In this document: positions 27,373-37,023 of the stretch, piece by piece
How positions within the stretch are numbered: position 1 is the stretch's first letter
Layout of the letters: every line of letters starts with the position of its first letter
From: an uncultured Roseibium sp.
GTDB lineage: Bacteria > Pseudomonadota > Alphaproteobacteria > Rhizobiales > Stappiaceae
Assembly (NCBI RefSeq): GCF_963675985.1
Contig: NZ_OY780957.1
Location: 186,001-250,000, forward strand
Reading direction: 5' to 3'
DNA length: 64,000 bases
Program-made: the position numbers and the translations under genes
Notes under the pieces: model-generated
Told to the model about the DNA's origin: nothing
What the model saw: the letters and a program-made list of their open reading frames with translations, nothing else
Database searches by the model: none

Positions 27373-27944
27373 TTTTAAATTTTTACCCTTAGCATTGATA
27401 GAAATACTTAATATTGCTCACCCTAATATTTACACGTCAAATATATTAATAATTTTTCAATGGACATGTGTTGTTCGCAGATAAAGTTCCTCTGAGGCAT
27501 GGCAACTCATGCTGATCGAACCGTTTGCGGAACGGTGAACATCGCCTGCGGGTGCCTCTTCCTAGTCGCACATGGCGATCATCCTGCAAAAATACTTCCT
27601 CTCGAAGGCATGGGTTATACCAACCGTAATTAACAGGTACCTTTCTGACCGGGTTTTGAATCTGTTCGACGAGGAGCGTGTTTCAGATCGATACGGGATA
27701 TGGGACAAGACGCGCGACGCCGCGGAACAGGTTCCAACGCGGCCTTCGCCAGTTCGTTCCAGCCCTTCGGACCGCGTTGCACCGCTTACACGGCTAACCA
27801 GTCCGTCCCGCGCAACGCACCGGGCCGGCGAACCGGAACGAACCATCAGATCGGTTCCTATTCGTTGTGGTTGGCATAACGGCCCTGCCGGGGCTTCGGC
27901 CCCGGCCGATATCGTCGGAAGCGTTTGTTGACCCGCCAAGTTTA
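27373..27944. other. 572-base intergenic region, AT-rich part and a UUCG hairpin
   Basis: No gene is supported. The first 110 bases are strikingly AT-rich and probably hold the promoter of the PAS-GGDEF-EAL gene. Open frames on both strands (27562-28107 minus, 27572-27931 plus) lack protein-like composition or a ribosome site. Confidence 0.5.
27887..27906 (-). terminator. GC hairpin with TTCG loop downstream of the Lrp-type gene
   Basis: GCCGGGGC-TTCG-GCCCCGGC is a perfect eight-base stem with an extra-stable tetraloop, 39 bases after the stop of the minus-strand Lrp gene. No T-run follows on either strand, so termination is only possible. Confidence 0.4.
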
Positions 27945-28418
27945 TTAAAATGCCAAATCCTTGACAGCTTCCATGGTCACGTAGGTCGACGTGTTGGAGA
28001 CATGCGGCAGAGCTGTGATCGTTTCGCCCAGGATCTTGCGATAGCTCTGCATGTTCGCTGTCCGGACCTTCAGGAGATAGTCGAATGAGCCGGCGATCAT
28101 GTGGCATTGTTCGATCTCCGGAATTTTCTGGACTGCGGCGTTGAAGGCCTTCAACGCCGCCTCCCGTGTATCCGACAAGGTCACCTCGGTGAAAGCGACG
28201 TGCTCCTTGCCGAGTTTTTGCGGATTGAGCACCGCCCGGAAGCCCTGAATATAGCCTTCGTCCTGAAGCCGCTTCAGCCGCGTCTGGCAGGGGGTTTTCG
28301 ACAGGCCGACGCGCCGCGCCAGATCCGTGACCGGCAGCCGCCCCTCCGATGAAAGAATATCAAGGATTTGTCGATCATATCGGTCAAGTTGCCTGATCTC
28401 TTCAATAACTTTAGCCAT
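27945..28418 (-). CDS. putR: Lrp/AsnC-family regulator of proline catabolism (PutR-like)
   Basis: This 157-residue protein has the Lrp layout: an N-terminal HTH (LDRYDRQILDILSSEG, then LARRVGLSKTPCQTRLKRL) and a C-terminal RAM effector domain (AFTEVTLSD, CHMIAGSFDYLLKV). It is divergent from putA with 114 bases between. In alphaproteobacteria such as Rhodobacter and Agrobacterium, PutR of the Lrp family activates putA in response to proline; this position makes that role likely. PutA here has no ribbon-helix-helix domain, so a separate regulator is expected. Confidence 0.9.
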   Translation of the reverse strand: MAKVIEEIRQLDRYDRQILDILSSEGRLPVTDLARRVGLSKTPCQTRLKRLQDEGYIQGFRAVLNPQKLGKEHVAFTEVTLSDTREAALKAFNAAVQKIPEIEQCHMIAGSFDYLLKVRTANMQSYRKILGETITALPHVSNTSTYVTMEAVKDLAF

Positions 28419-28481
28419 ATAGCCTCATCTATGTCGAAACTTAAGTTCTCATCCGCTAATTCTGACTGTTAACAGGGAAAT

Positions 28482-28498
28482 ATGCCTTTTAAAAGCAT
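28482..28498. promoter_or_regulatory. Near-palindrome in the putR-putA intergenic region
   Basis: ATGC(C)TTTT and AAAAGCAT form an AT-centred dyad with one bulged base, 34 bases before putA. AT-rich dyads of this kind suit Lrp-type binding, but no consensus was tested. Confidence 0.25.
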
Positions 28499-28532
28499 GC
28501 GACACTGACCCCTCCTGATACGAGGTCCTGTC

Positions 28533-31500
28533 ATGAATGAGCTGAGCGCACCACGGAAGCAAATGTCCGAACTCCATCTGGCGGAGGACGGCGCCGTTCT
28601 TGAACGCCTGACGGCGAAATTTCAGCCCGGCCTCGACCAAAGGCGTGCGATTACGGCAAGGGCACAATCCCTCGTCGAGGCCATCCGCGCCGATGCGGCA
28701 CCTGGCCTGATGGAAGTCTTTCTCGCTGAATACGGTTTGTCGACCGACGAGGGCATTGCCCTGATGTGCCTTGCGGAGGCCTTGTTGCGCGTTCCCGATG
28801 CCGAGACCATCGATGATCTGATCGAGGACAAGATCGCTCCGTCGTCCTGGGGCCGCCATCTGGGCAAGTCGTCCTCCTCTTTGGTCAATGCTTCCACCTG
28901 GGCGCTGATGCTGACCGGAAGGGTCCTGGACGACGAAAAGTCCAGGGGCGTGGCGCAGGTGCTGCACGGCGCTGTCAAGCGGGTCGGCGAACCGGTGATC
29001 CGCATGGCGGTGAAGGCAGCCATGAAGGAGATGGGCAATCAGTTCGTTTTGGGTGAGAGCATCGAAAGCGCGCTGTCACGCGGAAAAAGCATGGTCAACA
29101 AGGGGTACACCTACTCCTACGACATGCTGGGTGAGGCCGCGTTGACCGCCCGCGATGCCCGGAAGTTCTTCAACGCCTACAGCGACGCCATCAAGACGAT
29201 CGGCAAGCAGGCCAAATCGGACGATATCCGCGACAATCCTGGCATCTCGATCAAGCTCTCGGCCCTGCATCCGCGCTACGAGGTCGGCCAGCGCGACCGC
29301 GTGATGAGTGAACTGGTGCACAGCACCCTGGCCCTGACCCTGCTGGCCCGAGAGCACAACATCGGGCTCAACATCGATGCGGAGGAGGCCGACCGCCTGG
29401 ACTTGTCCCTCGATGTGATCGAGGCGGTTCTGCGCGACAAGCGCCTGGCAGGCTGGGACGGGTTCGGCGTGGTCGTCCAGGCCTATGGCAAACGTGCCGC
29501 CCCGGCACTCGATTGGCTCCACGCTCTGGCAGAAAAACTTGACCGCAAGATCACGGTCCGTCTCGTCAAGGGCGCCTACTGGGACAGCGAGATCAAGCGC
29601 GCGCAAGTGGAAGGCCTGGACGGTTTTCCGGTTTATTCCCGCAAGTCCGCGACCGACGTCTCTTACATCTGTTGCGCCGCCAAGCTGCTCGGCATGACCG
29701 ACCGCATCTATCCGCAGTTCGCCACGCACAATGCGCACACCGTTTCGGCCATTCTCGAACTGGCGGAAGACAAGTCCGCTTTTGAATTCCAGCGCCTGCA
29801 CGGCATGGGCGAAGTGCTGCATCGCCAGGTCAAGCAGAACGAGGGAACACGCTGCCGCATCTATGCACCGGTCGGAGCCCATCGCGATCTTCTCGCCTAT
29901 CTGGTCAGGCGCCTGCTCGAAAACGGTGCCAATTCCTCCTTCGTCAACCAGATCGTCGACGAAAACGTGCCCGCCGCACAGGTCGCGGCCGACCCGTTCG
30001 AGGCCCTGCCTGCGGACATGGAAAGGCCCGCCGCCCATGTCCAATGCCCAAGCGATCTGTTCGCACCGGAGCGGACGAATTCGAAGGGCTGGGACCTACA
30101 CGACGACCGGGATCTGAACGACATCGACCGCAACCGTAAACCCTTTCTCAAGGCCACTTGGGTCGCAGAGCCCATTCTGGCGACCGAGTTCAGGGGCATC
30201 GCCCCGAGACAGGTCCACAGTCCCTCCAATCCCGGCGACCCGATCGGAACGCTGACGGAGGCCACGCTCGAGGATGCCGAGGCAGCCCTTGATGCCGCGT
30301 GCGACTGGAGTGACTGCCCCGGTTCGCAACGGGCCGAGATCCTCAATCGCGCCGCCACGCTCTATGAGCAGAATTTCGGCGAGATTTTCGCCGCCCTGAC
30401 CCGCGAAGCCGGAAAGACCCCACCGGACGCGATCGCGGAATTGCGCGAAGCGGTCGACTTCCTGCGTTATTATGCGGCCCGGATCTCCGGGCTTGGCGAA
30501 CGCGAACAGCGCGGCCTGTTCGCCTGCATCTCGCCCTGGAATTTCCCGCTTGCCATTTTCACCGGACAGATCGCGGCTGCCCTGGCTGCCGGAAACGGCG
30601 TGCTGGCCAAACCGGCCGAACCTTCACCGATTATTGCATCGATCGCGCTCCGGCTGCTCCATGAGGCCGGCGTTCCGCGCAGCGTTCTCCAGTTGCTTCC
30701 GGGCCGTGGATCGGTCATCGGCGCGAAGATCGTTTCCGATCCGCGCATCTCCGGTGTCTGTTTCACCGGCTCGACCGGCACGGCGCAGATGATCAACCGC
30801 TCCATGGCAAAGCGCGCTGCACCCGATGCGCCCTTGATTGCCGAAACGGGCGGTCTGAACGCCATGATCGTCGATTCCACCGCTCTGCCCGAACAGGCCA
30901 TCCGCGATATTATCAACTCCGCGTTCCGCTCGGCCGGCCAGCGCTGTTCGGCGCTCCGCATCCTGTTCCTGCAGGAGGACGTCGCGCCTGCCTTCCTCGA
31001 CATGCTCTATGGCGCAATGGATGAACTGGTCCTCGGCAACCCATGGGATTACAGCACCGACGTCGGCCCGGTCATCACGGAAACGGCGCGCCAGGAGATT
31101 GAGGCGCATATCGAAACGGCTAGATCGGAAGGCCGGTTGCTCAAACAGTTGAAGCCGCCCAAGGAGGGCACGTTCGTCGGCCCCGCCGCCCTTCGAGTGG
31201 ACGGGATGAAAGACATGCACCGCGAAATTTTTGGACCGGTGCTGCACATCACCACCTTCAAGGCCCAGGATGTCGACCGCATTATCGCGGATATCAACGC
31301 CAGCGGCTATGGCCTGACATTCGGTCTGCATACGCGGATCGACGATCGGGTCGAGCATGTGACGACGAGCCTCAATGTCGGCAATATCTACGTCAACCGG
31401 AACCAGATCGGCGCGATCGTCGGCTCCCAGCCCTTCGGCGGCGAAGGCCTTTCAGGAACCGGTCCCAAGGCCGGCGGGCCGAACTATGTCACCCGCTTTG

Positions 31501-32030
31501 CGCGTTGGCCCGAGCAGTTCGCTTCCAAAGTCGACGCCTCCGCTTCGGTGGAACGCAAGGCCGTACAGGAGGCCCTGGACCAATTGCCCGACACCGGGCG
31601 CACGATCCTGAAAACACTGGAAATGCCGGGACCGACCGGCGAATCCAATCGGCTCTCCCTCTATCCGCGCGGCAAGGTTCTGTGCCTGGGCCCGACGCCC
31701 GAGGATGCCTTGGAACAGGCGCAAATCGCCCAAGAGAACGGATGTCCGGCCCTTGTCGTCTGCCCGGGTGTGAACGCCGGTTCAGCCATCGCAGGGTACC
31801 TGAACCGGGACGACCTTACCGGACTGTCCGGGATCGCTCTGGTCGCATTGTGGAGCGATGAGGCCGATCTACGGGCCGCACGCATGGCCCTCGCGCAACG
31901 GGACGGCCCGTTGGTTCCGCTGGCTACGGATCGCGACATGGCCGGGTATTGCCATTTGGAGCGTCATGTCTGTATCGACACCACCGCCTCCGGCGGCAAT
32001 GCATCCTTGCTGGCTGCAGCAGGCGCATAG
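28533..32030 (+). CDS. putA: Bifunctional proline dehydrogenase / L-glutamate gamma-semialdehyde dehydrogenase PutA
   Basis: This 1165-residue enzyme converts proline to glutamate in two steps. The FAD proline dehydrogenase barrel spans about residues 170-470 (SIKLSALHPRYE, NIDAEEADRLDLSL, VRLVKGAYWDSEIK, TDVSYICC, RLHGMGEVLH). The aldehyde dehydrogenase part spans about 560-1020 with E771 in AETGGLNAMI and the catalytic C805 in GQRCSALR. A roughly 130-residue C-terminal extension follows, as in type B/C PutA proteins. The N-terminus lacks a ribbon-helix-helix DNA-binding domain, so it is an enzyme only, regulated by the divergent Lrp-type gene. It converges with the TPR glycosyltransferase gene, leaving 64 bases. 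Confidence 0.97.
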   Translation: MNELSAPRKQMSELHLAEDGAVLERLTAKFQPGLDQRRAITARAQSLVEAIRADAAPGLMEVFLAEYGLSTDEGIALMCLAEALLRVPDAETIDDLIEDKIAPSSWGRHLGKSSSSLVNASTWALMLTGRVLDDEKSRGVAQVLHGAVKRVGEPVIRMAVKAAMKEMGNQFVLGESIESALSRGKSMVNKGYTYSYDMLGEAALTARDARKFFNAYSDAIKTIGKQAKSDDIRDNPGISIKLSALHPRYEVGQRDRVMSELVHSTLALTLLAREHNIGLNIDAEEADRLDLSLDVIEAVLRDKRLAGWDGFGVVVQAYGKRAAPALDWLHALAEKLDRKITVRLVKGAYWDSEIKRAQVEGLDGFPVYSRKSATDVSYICCAAKLLGMTDRIYPQFATHNAHTVSAILELAEDKSAFEFQRLHGMGEVLHRQVKQNEGTRCRIYAPVGAHRDLLAYLVRRLLENGANSSFVNQIVDENVPAAQVAADPFEALPADMERPAAHVQCPSDLFAPERTNSKGWDLHDDRDLNDIDRNRKPFLKATWVAEPILATEFRGIAPRQVHSPSNPGDPIGTLTEATLEDAEAALDAACDWSDCPGSQRAEILNRAATLYEQNFGEIFAALTREAGKTPPDAIAELREAVDFLRYYAARISGLGEREQRGLFACISPWNFPLAIFTGQIAAALAAGNGVLAKPAEPSPIIASIALRLLHEAGVPRSVLQLLPGRGSVIGAKIVSDPRISGVCFTGSTGTAQMINRSMAKRAAPDAPLIAETGGLNAMIVDSTALPEQAIRDIINSAFRSAGQRCSALRILFLQEDVAPAFLDMLYGAMDELVLGNPWDYSTDVGPVITETARQEIEAHIETARSEGRLLKQLKPPKEGTFVGPAALRVDGMKDMHREIFGPVLHITTFKAQDVDRIIADINASGYGLTFGLHTRIDDRVEHVTTSLNVGNIYVNRNQIGAIVGSQPFGGEGLSGTGPKAGGPNYVTRFARWPEQFASKVDASASVERKAVQEALDQLPDTGRTILKTLEMPGPTGESNRLSLYPRGKVLCLGPTPEDALEQAQIAQENGCPALVVCPGVNAGSAIAGYLNRDDLTGLSGIALVALWSDEADLRAARMALAQRDGPLVPLATDRDMAGYCHLERHVCIDTTASGGNASLLAAAGA

Positions 32031-32094
32031 AGTTTCGCGATTGAAGGAAGTTCTTCGGATCGATCTGAGTAGAAATTCTAAAGGTCCGCCCCCC

Positions 32095-33975
32095 CTACAG
32101 CCCCAACCGTCTGTTCCGAGCCTCGGGGGAAAAGGTCTGCAGAAGCTTCCCAAGCTCCTCCTTGAGAACCGGAACGATTTCCTTTGTGGGAAGCCGTTCG
32201 TCTATTTCGCAGTAATGCGTGGAAGGTTGGGAGAGTATGTATTTCCCTTCCAGAAGCGGCATCAGATAAGGCGCGCCCCAACTCAGAACCGGAATATCCA
32301 GGACCGCCGGCAAGACGGAAGCCGAGGTATTTGCGGCAACGACAAAATCGCAGATCGCGGAAAGAGACATTGCGGAATCCAGGTCGTCGAACAGGTCTAC
32401 ATCCGGGAAATCAATAAAATTCCCGTTCGTATGCTCCTCCAGGTAACGGAGTTCCTTTTCCACACTGACATACTGCAGGTTCACATAGGTCACACCGTCA
32501 AACGCCATGACGGGGCAGAAGTCCGGCGCGGAGAGATAAGACCTCATCCGGGATATTGCCAGGTTCTGCGATCTCCAGGAGACGCCGACAATCGGCCCGT
32601 CCGCACGATCTTTCAGGCGTTTCAGGAAACCGAGCGCCTGCTCCCGGTCGAACTTGAACGACGGCCTCCTGGCCTTCGCATAAGCCTCGCGGCTCCTGCG
32701 GAAATGACCGCCCAGATCGGAGATGGCGATCTGGCAGTCATAATCCGGTTCGACCGATGGATCATCGGACTTGCTTAGAATCTTCGTTCCGCGGCATTCG
32801 ATGTCCGGAAACGCCCGCTGAAATAGTTTTACGGTCTTCGGCGGGCCTTCATAGATGATCCTGCCACCACGCTCGAGCAGATCATGAAGCATGATACCCG
32901 AGATTATGGTGTCGCCGATCCCCTGATCCTGCCAAACCATGATGGTCTTGTCCGTTAGCTCGCCGCCATCCCAGAGGGGAACATCGAACTCGCGGTTCAT
33001 AACGCCACCGGTGCGCTTAAACGCGAGCCTGGCCGGATGCAGATCCCAGCCTTTTTCGAAATCTCCAAGAGCCATGTAGGTCAGCGACAGGTTCCAGTCG
33101 ATCTCGGGATTTTCCCTACCGACCAGGCGCTTGGCGAGCAGGAGGGATTGCAGCGCGTCTTCCCGGCGACGTACATCCAGATAGCACACGCCGAGAGTTA
33201 TGAGGCGTGACGGATCCTTCGGATCGGCACTGACCGCATCTTCTGCGTAGGGAACCGCTTCGTAGGGCCGGCGGTTTATGTACAGAAACTTAGCGGCCTG
33301 ATGCTTGATACCGCCATCGTCAGGAAATCGTTTCAGCGCATCAGCTAATTCCGTTTCGACAGTATCGTAGTCTTCGAGTGTCAATTTACACCGGATCAGG
33401 GCTGCCCGGTGTTCAGCGTTGTCCGGCTCCTTCTGAACCAGCTTTTCGAAAATATACAGAGCCTGCTCGTGTTCCTCCTTTTCCATCAACAACTTGCCTA
33501 AGTTGCGGTAGCCTTCCAGATAATTGGGAAAGTCGGCCTGCAGTTTCCGGAAAATGCGTTCTGCCTCAGATATGCGCCCCATCTTGAACAGCGTGATGGC
33601 CTTCAGGTTGATCGCTTCGACCTGTCCGGCATCCAGTCTGATCGCTTTTTCCGCGTTCTGGAGGACTTCTTCCAGGGAACTCTCGGGAAGGTCGGCCTGA
33701 GCACGGGCCAGATTCGTGAAGAATGGCGCTTTATCCGGAGAAAACTGGATGGCTTTCTCGATATATTCTATAGCCCGTTTCGGATATCCGAGCTGGCGAT
33801 AGGTGACACCGAGAAGATGGTTCGCATCGGCATTGCGCGGGTGTTTCTTCAACACGGATTTGTAGATGCGCATGGCCTTTTCAAGTTTGCCGGAAGACTG
33901 CAGGGCAATCGCCTTTTGAAGGGATGCAACGACCGGGTTGGTGGGTGTCTGCCTGAGAACCTGATGCCTTGCCAT
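32095..33975 (-). CDS. TPR-repeat glycosyltransferase, FlmG-like (putative flagellin/nonulosonate transferase)
   Basis: This 626-residue protein has an N-terminal array of tetratricopeptide repeats (about residues 10-290; e.g. NADANHLLGVTYRQLGYPKRA, NYLEGYRNLGKLLMEKEEHE) and a C-terminal GT-B-like domain (about 310-620) with MVWQDQGIGDTIISG, RGGRIIYEGP and VVAANTSASVLPAVLDIP, resembling O-GlcNAc-transferase/heptosyltransferase-type donor-binding halves. The combination of TPR and GT-B recalls Caulobacter FlmG, which binds flagellin and transfers pseudaminic acid. It lies at one end of the pseudaminic-acid genes. No flagellin gene is in the window, so the acceptor is inferred. The start is ATG 33975. 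Confidence 0.8.
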   Translation of the reverse strand: MARHQVLRQTPTNPVVASLQKAIALQSSGKLEKAMRIYKSVLKKHPRNADANHLLGVTYRQLGYPKRAIEYIEKAIQFSPDKAPFFTNLARAQADLPESSLEEVLQNAEKAIRLDAGQVEAINLKAITLFKMGRISEAERIFRKLQADFPNYLEGYRNLGKLLMEKEEHEQALYIFEKLVQKEPDNAEHRAALIRCKLTLEDYDTVETELADALKRFPDDGGIKHQAAKFLYINRRPYEAVPYAEDAVSADPKDPSRLITLGVCYLDVRRREDALQSLLLAKRLVGRENPEIDWNLSLTYMALGDFEKGWDLHPARLAFKRTGGVMNREFDVPLWDGGELTDKTIMVWQDQGIGDTIISGIMLHDLLERGGRIIYEGPPKTVKLFQRAFPDIECRGTKILSKSDDPSVEPDYDCQIAISDLGGHFRRSREAYAKARRPSFKFDREQALGFLKRLKDRADGPIVGVSWRSQNLAISRMRSYLSAPDFCPVMAFDGVTYVNLQYVSVEKELRYLEEHTNGNFIDFPDVDLFDDLDSAMSLSAICDFVVAANTSASVLPAVLDIPVLSWGAPYLMPLLEGKYILSQPSTHYCEIDERLPTKEIVPVLKEELGKLLQTFSPEARNRRLGL

Positions 33976-34211
33976 AAGAACGTCATCCCGCCATTTGTTG
34001 CGCTTTCAAAAAAACCCACGTATCGGCCTTCAAACTCGAAACCGCTTTGAATTGAACCTGGACCAAATCTGTCAGGAGAACCTGCAAACGTACTCGCCAA
34101 GCTCGCTTCAGAAGATTTAACAAATAAAAACGCCGGCGAGCGTGTACCTAAGCTCCTATCAACAACTAATGGAATTGCTCCGGCGACCCCATTCCGACGA
34201 CCGGCTCGGCT

Positions 34212-35270
34212 TCAATCTTTGGCATCCACCAGTTCCAGCATCCGGCACAGGCTTTCCTGATCGAGCCACCAGTCGTTCGTGGCACTGGAATAGGAAAACT
34301 CCGCAGGAACCGGAACAGCATTCAGCGTCTCGCGGAACGAACGGCGGCCATAATCGACAAATTCGGGTTCGATTGCATACCGATCTCCCAGATCCACTGT
34401 GACCCGGGCATCGTCTTCCCCGATCATCATTTCGTGGATCTTTTCGCCGGGCCGTATCCCGACGACTTCGATCGGCAAGTCGGGTGCGATCGCCTGTGCC
34501 AGCATGGTGATGGACGAACTCGGAATTTTCGGAACGAAAATTTCCCCGCCCTGCATCACCTTGAAACTCGAAAGAACGAAATTGACGCCCTGCTGCAACG
34601 TGATCCAGAACCGCGTCATCCGCTCGTCGGTAATCGTAAGGGCCTCTCCCTTGCGGGCAATCTCGCGGAAATACGGGATAACCGACCCGCGGGAGCCGGC
34701 GACGTTCCCGTAGCGCACCACGCAAAAGCGTGTTCGACCGGAACCGACCAGATTGTTCGCCGCGATAAATGCCTTGTCGGAGGCGAGTTTGCTGGCACCG
34801 TAAAGATTGATCGGATTGCACGCCTTGTCCGTCGATAGCGCGACAACCTTCTCCACATCCTGGGCGATCGCCGAGGCGATGACATTCTCTGCGCCGAAGA
34901 TGTTCGTCTTGACGCACTCCATGGGATTGTACTCGGCGATCGGCACATGTTTGAGCGCCGCCGCATGAACCACGATGTCGATATCCCGCATCGCCATTTG
35001 CAGTCGCGGCCCGTCGCGAACATCCCCGATGAAGAACCGCAATCTGGAAAACTGCTCGCCGGTCAGTTCGCGCCGGAGCGCATGGGACATCTCGAACTGC
35101 TTCAGTTCATCGCGGGAATAAATAACCAGCCGGTTCGGCATCCCGTTGGACAGCACGGTCCTGACAAAACGCTGTCCGAATGAGCCTGTTCCGCCCGTCA
35201 CCAGGATACTTTTGCCTGTGAGGTCGAGCAGGTCCTGACTGAAATCATTCAAACCGAATTCATTGGCCAT
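34212..35270 (-). CDS. pseB: UDP-N-acetylglucosamine 4,6-dehydratase (inverting) PseB
   Basis: This 352-residue short-chain dehydrogenase/reductase has the NADP-binding motif GGTGSFG at about 26-32, HAAALKHVPIAEYNPMEC near 105, and STDKACNPINLYGASK near 145, with the active-site Asp-Lys typical of PseB/FlaA1 rather than a Tyr-Lys dyad alone. It makes the first pathway intermediate, UDP-2-acetamido-2,6-dideoxy-beta-L-arabino-hexos-4-ulose. It has a 22-residue N-terminal extension compared with Helicobacter FlaA1. PseC, the next enzyme, lies at the other end of the locus. ATG 35270 follows 295 bases without a gene. Confidence 0.93.
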   Translation of the reverse strand: MANEFGLNDFSQDLLDLTGKSILVTGGTGSFGQRFVRTVLSNGMPNRLVIYSRDELKQFEMSHALRRELTGEQFSRLRFFIGDVRDGPRLQMAMRDIDIVVHAAALKHVPIAEYNPMECVKTNIFGAENVIASAIAQDVEKVVALSTDKACNPINLYGASKLASDKAFIAANNLVGSGRTRFCVVRYGNVAGSRGSVIPYFREIARKGEALTITDERMTRFWITLQQGVNFVLSSFKVMQGGEIFVPKIPSSSITMLAQAIAPDLPIEVVGIRPGEKIHEMMIGEDDARVTVDLGDRYAIEPEFVDYGRRSFRETLNAVPVPAEFSYSSATNDWWLDQESLCRMLELVDAKD

Positions 35271-35565
35271 TCTCGTTGTCTATCTCTGCAGTCGTTCCCA
35301 CCTCAGAAATGCCTCCCCAACACGCGGAAAACACAGCAAATAAACAATGAGGCCACTCAAGCGATTCGGCTACAAAAGAACGTGCGCAGGATCGCTTTTA
35401 CACGTATTTCAGTTAGGTATTCAGATCTGAATACTAGCAAAAAAGAAAAAGCAGAATTGGAACGAAAGAAGTTCAAGTCTCCATTCGTAAAAATCCGGAC
35501 TTGTCGCCGACAAAACAACGACCCCGCTCCTTGAAGGATAGGAAACAGAGTTCCGAAGGCCACAA
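35271..35565. other. 295-base AT-rich gap between pseF and pseB
   Basis: No gene or hairpin of note. It probably contains the promoter for pseB and the TPR gene; low GC for this genome. A 68-codon minus frame (35357-35563) has no supporting feature. Confidence 0.4.
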
Positions 35566-36282
35566 TCAGGCCTCATCTTCGGACTGTTTTTGCAGCATCG
35601 CCCGGAACATCATGGCGGCATGCTCCCAGTCTTCCGGCCAATTAATATCGGTGGCGCGCCAACTCGGCACGACATAGGCCCTGAACTTCGTATAATCACC
35701 TGCACCGCTGCTCTTGAGAATATAGTCGGGCGAATAGAAGCAGAACATGCCGGCATCGTAGTAACCGGCGGACAAATCCTGCGTTCTCCGGCTCAAGCCG
35801 TCTGCGTTGAACGGCAACAGGTCTTTCTGATCGTTGATCGTAAAGGCGTGATCGATCGGGGCCGGAAAAGGAGCCACGGCCAGCAGGGCCTTGTCCGGGT
35901 CTCCGGCTTCGAAATCGGCGCAGGCTTTCTTTAGGTCCTCCGGATCGACCAGAGGGCTCGTCGCATAAATCAAACAGATCGTATCGAACTCCTGCCCCCG
36001 CGCTAGGTATTCTCCGACCACGTAGCGGAGCAGATCCATGATGGTGACAAAGTCACCGGTCAGCTCCTCAGGGCGGCCGAAGTCCGGTTTAATCCCCCGG
36101 TCCTCGGCAACGCGGGCGATCGCGTCACTGTCTGTCGACACGTGAATGACATCATAAATGCCGCTCGCTTTGGCAGCATCGATCGCATGGGCGATCATCG
36201 GCTTGCCGAAGAAGTCTTTCACGTTCTTATGCGGAACGCGCTTTGACCCTGCGCGCGCCGGGATGACACATAGTCTCTTCAT
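35566..36282 (-). CDS. pseF: CMP-pseudaminic acid synthetase (pseudaminate cytidylyltransferase) PseF
   Basis: This 238-residue nucleotidyltransferase has the CMP-sialate synthase signature IPARAGSKRVPHKN at about 6-19, FFGKPMIAHAIDAA, HVSTDSDAIARVAE and YATSPLV. It activates pseudaminic acid with CTP. ATG 36282 is chosen because it overlaps the preceding WbqC-like stop (ATGA) and has GAAGGGA upstream; a longer frame starting within the neighbour is rejected. It is the last gene of the minus-strand block beginning at pseG. Confidence 0.92.
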   Translation of the reverse strand: MKRLCVIPARAGSKRVPHKNVKDFFGKPMIAHAIDAAKASGIYDVIHVSTDSDAIARVAEDRGIKPDFGRPEELTGDFVTIMDLLRYVVGEYLARGQEFDTICLIYATSPLVDPEDLKKACADFEAGDPDKALLAVAPFPAPIDHAFTINDQKDLLPFNADGLSRRTQDLSAGYYDAGMFCFYSPDYILKSSGAGDYTKFRAYVVPSWRATDINWPEDWEHAAMMFRAMLQKQSEDEA

Positions 36283-37019
36283 GGATGCCTGATCCCTTCG
36301 CGCATGATCCTGCCCGCCTCGGGTCCGCAATTCATCAACAGATCCAGCACGGACATAAAGGGCTCGAAATCCCCCTGGACTTGTGGCCAGGCCGGGTGGT
36401 CATAGACAAAGTAGTGAACCGGAATACCCGCCTCTTCGAATTCATCGGCGGCATCGAGATAGTCCTTCGATCCCGGCGGCGAGATATAAATCTCCGCGCC
36501 GCACTCTCTGCAAATGTCGGCAAGCAGTGCCGCTTTCCGCCCTCCGACAGTCATTCGAGATGAGAACGCAACAGGCGTATCGATATCGAGCCGTGCCCTG
36601 AAAAACCCGATCAGGGCAATGTTCAGGTCGAGGAGATGGCTGATGTCTCGGGACAGGATTGAAAAGACGTCTTCCGCATAGTCCTTATAGAACGCCGCCT
36701 TGCTATAACTGTGCTCGATCGCGCCGATCATCTTGCGCGGGAAATCGGGCGTTTCCCGGTTGATCAGAACATTGCGGATGGCCTGATCGCTCTTGCCCCT
36801 GGAGATGACGGGAACGGTGAGCCACTGAGGGCCGTTGGAGGTCCTGATCCGGTTGCGTTGCTGCCAGCTTCGCTTGTCGAACTGGACATGGTCCAGAAAT
36901 ACAAATTCGTCGACATGATCCATCAGCGCCATATAGCCCGTCCACGGCAGGAAGGTCGGCTGCATGATGGCGACCTTTTTTCCCGTGGCTGTTTGGGGGG
37001 CTGACGGGCTCACGCTCAC
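36279..37019 (-). CDS. WbqC-family protein
   Basis: This 246-residue protein carries the WbqC-like signature: VAIMQPTFLPWTGYMALM near residue 16, VFLDHVQFDKRSWQQRNRI near 40, and WLTVPV near 65. WbqC-like proteins occur in O-antigen and surface-glycan loci; a ligase or acyl-transfer role has been suggested for the family but none is established. GTG 37019 or GTG 37013 are the possible starts, with five bases after the upstream stop. It overlaps pseF by four bases, so it is coupled to nonulosonate activation. Confidence 0.85.
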   Translation of the reverse strand: MSVSPSAPQTATGKKVAIMQPTFLPWTGYMALMDHVDEFVFLDHVQFDKRSWQQRNRIRTSNGPQWLTVPVISRGKSDQAIRNVLINRETPDFPRKMIGAIEHSYSKAAFYKDYAEDVFSILSRDISHLLDLNIALIGFFRARLDIDTPVAFSSRMTVGGRKAALLADICRECGAEIYISPPGSKDYLDAADEFEEAGIPVHYFVYDHPAWPQVQGDFEPFMSVLDLLMNCGPEAGRIMREGIRHP

Positions 37020-37023
37020 GCGC

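Noticed and set aside
27562..28107. 181-codon minus frame overlapping the Lrp-type gene
   Set aside because: It overlaps the clear regulator frame and has random-looking composition.
28533..28700. DNA-binding domain in PutA
   Set aside because: No ribbon-helix-helix pattern at the N-terminus; the divergent Lrp-type gene explains regulation.
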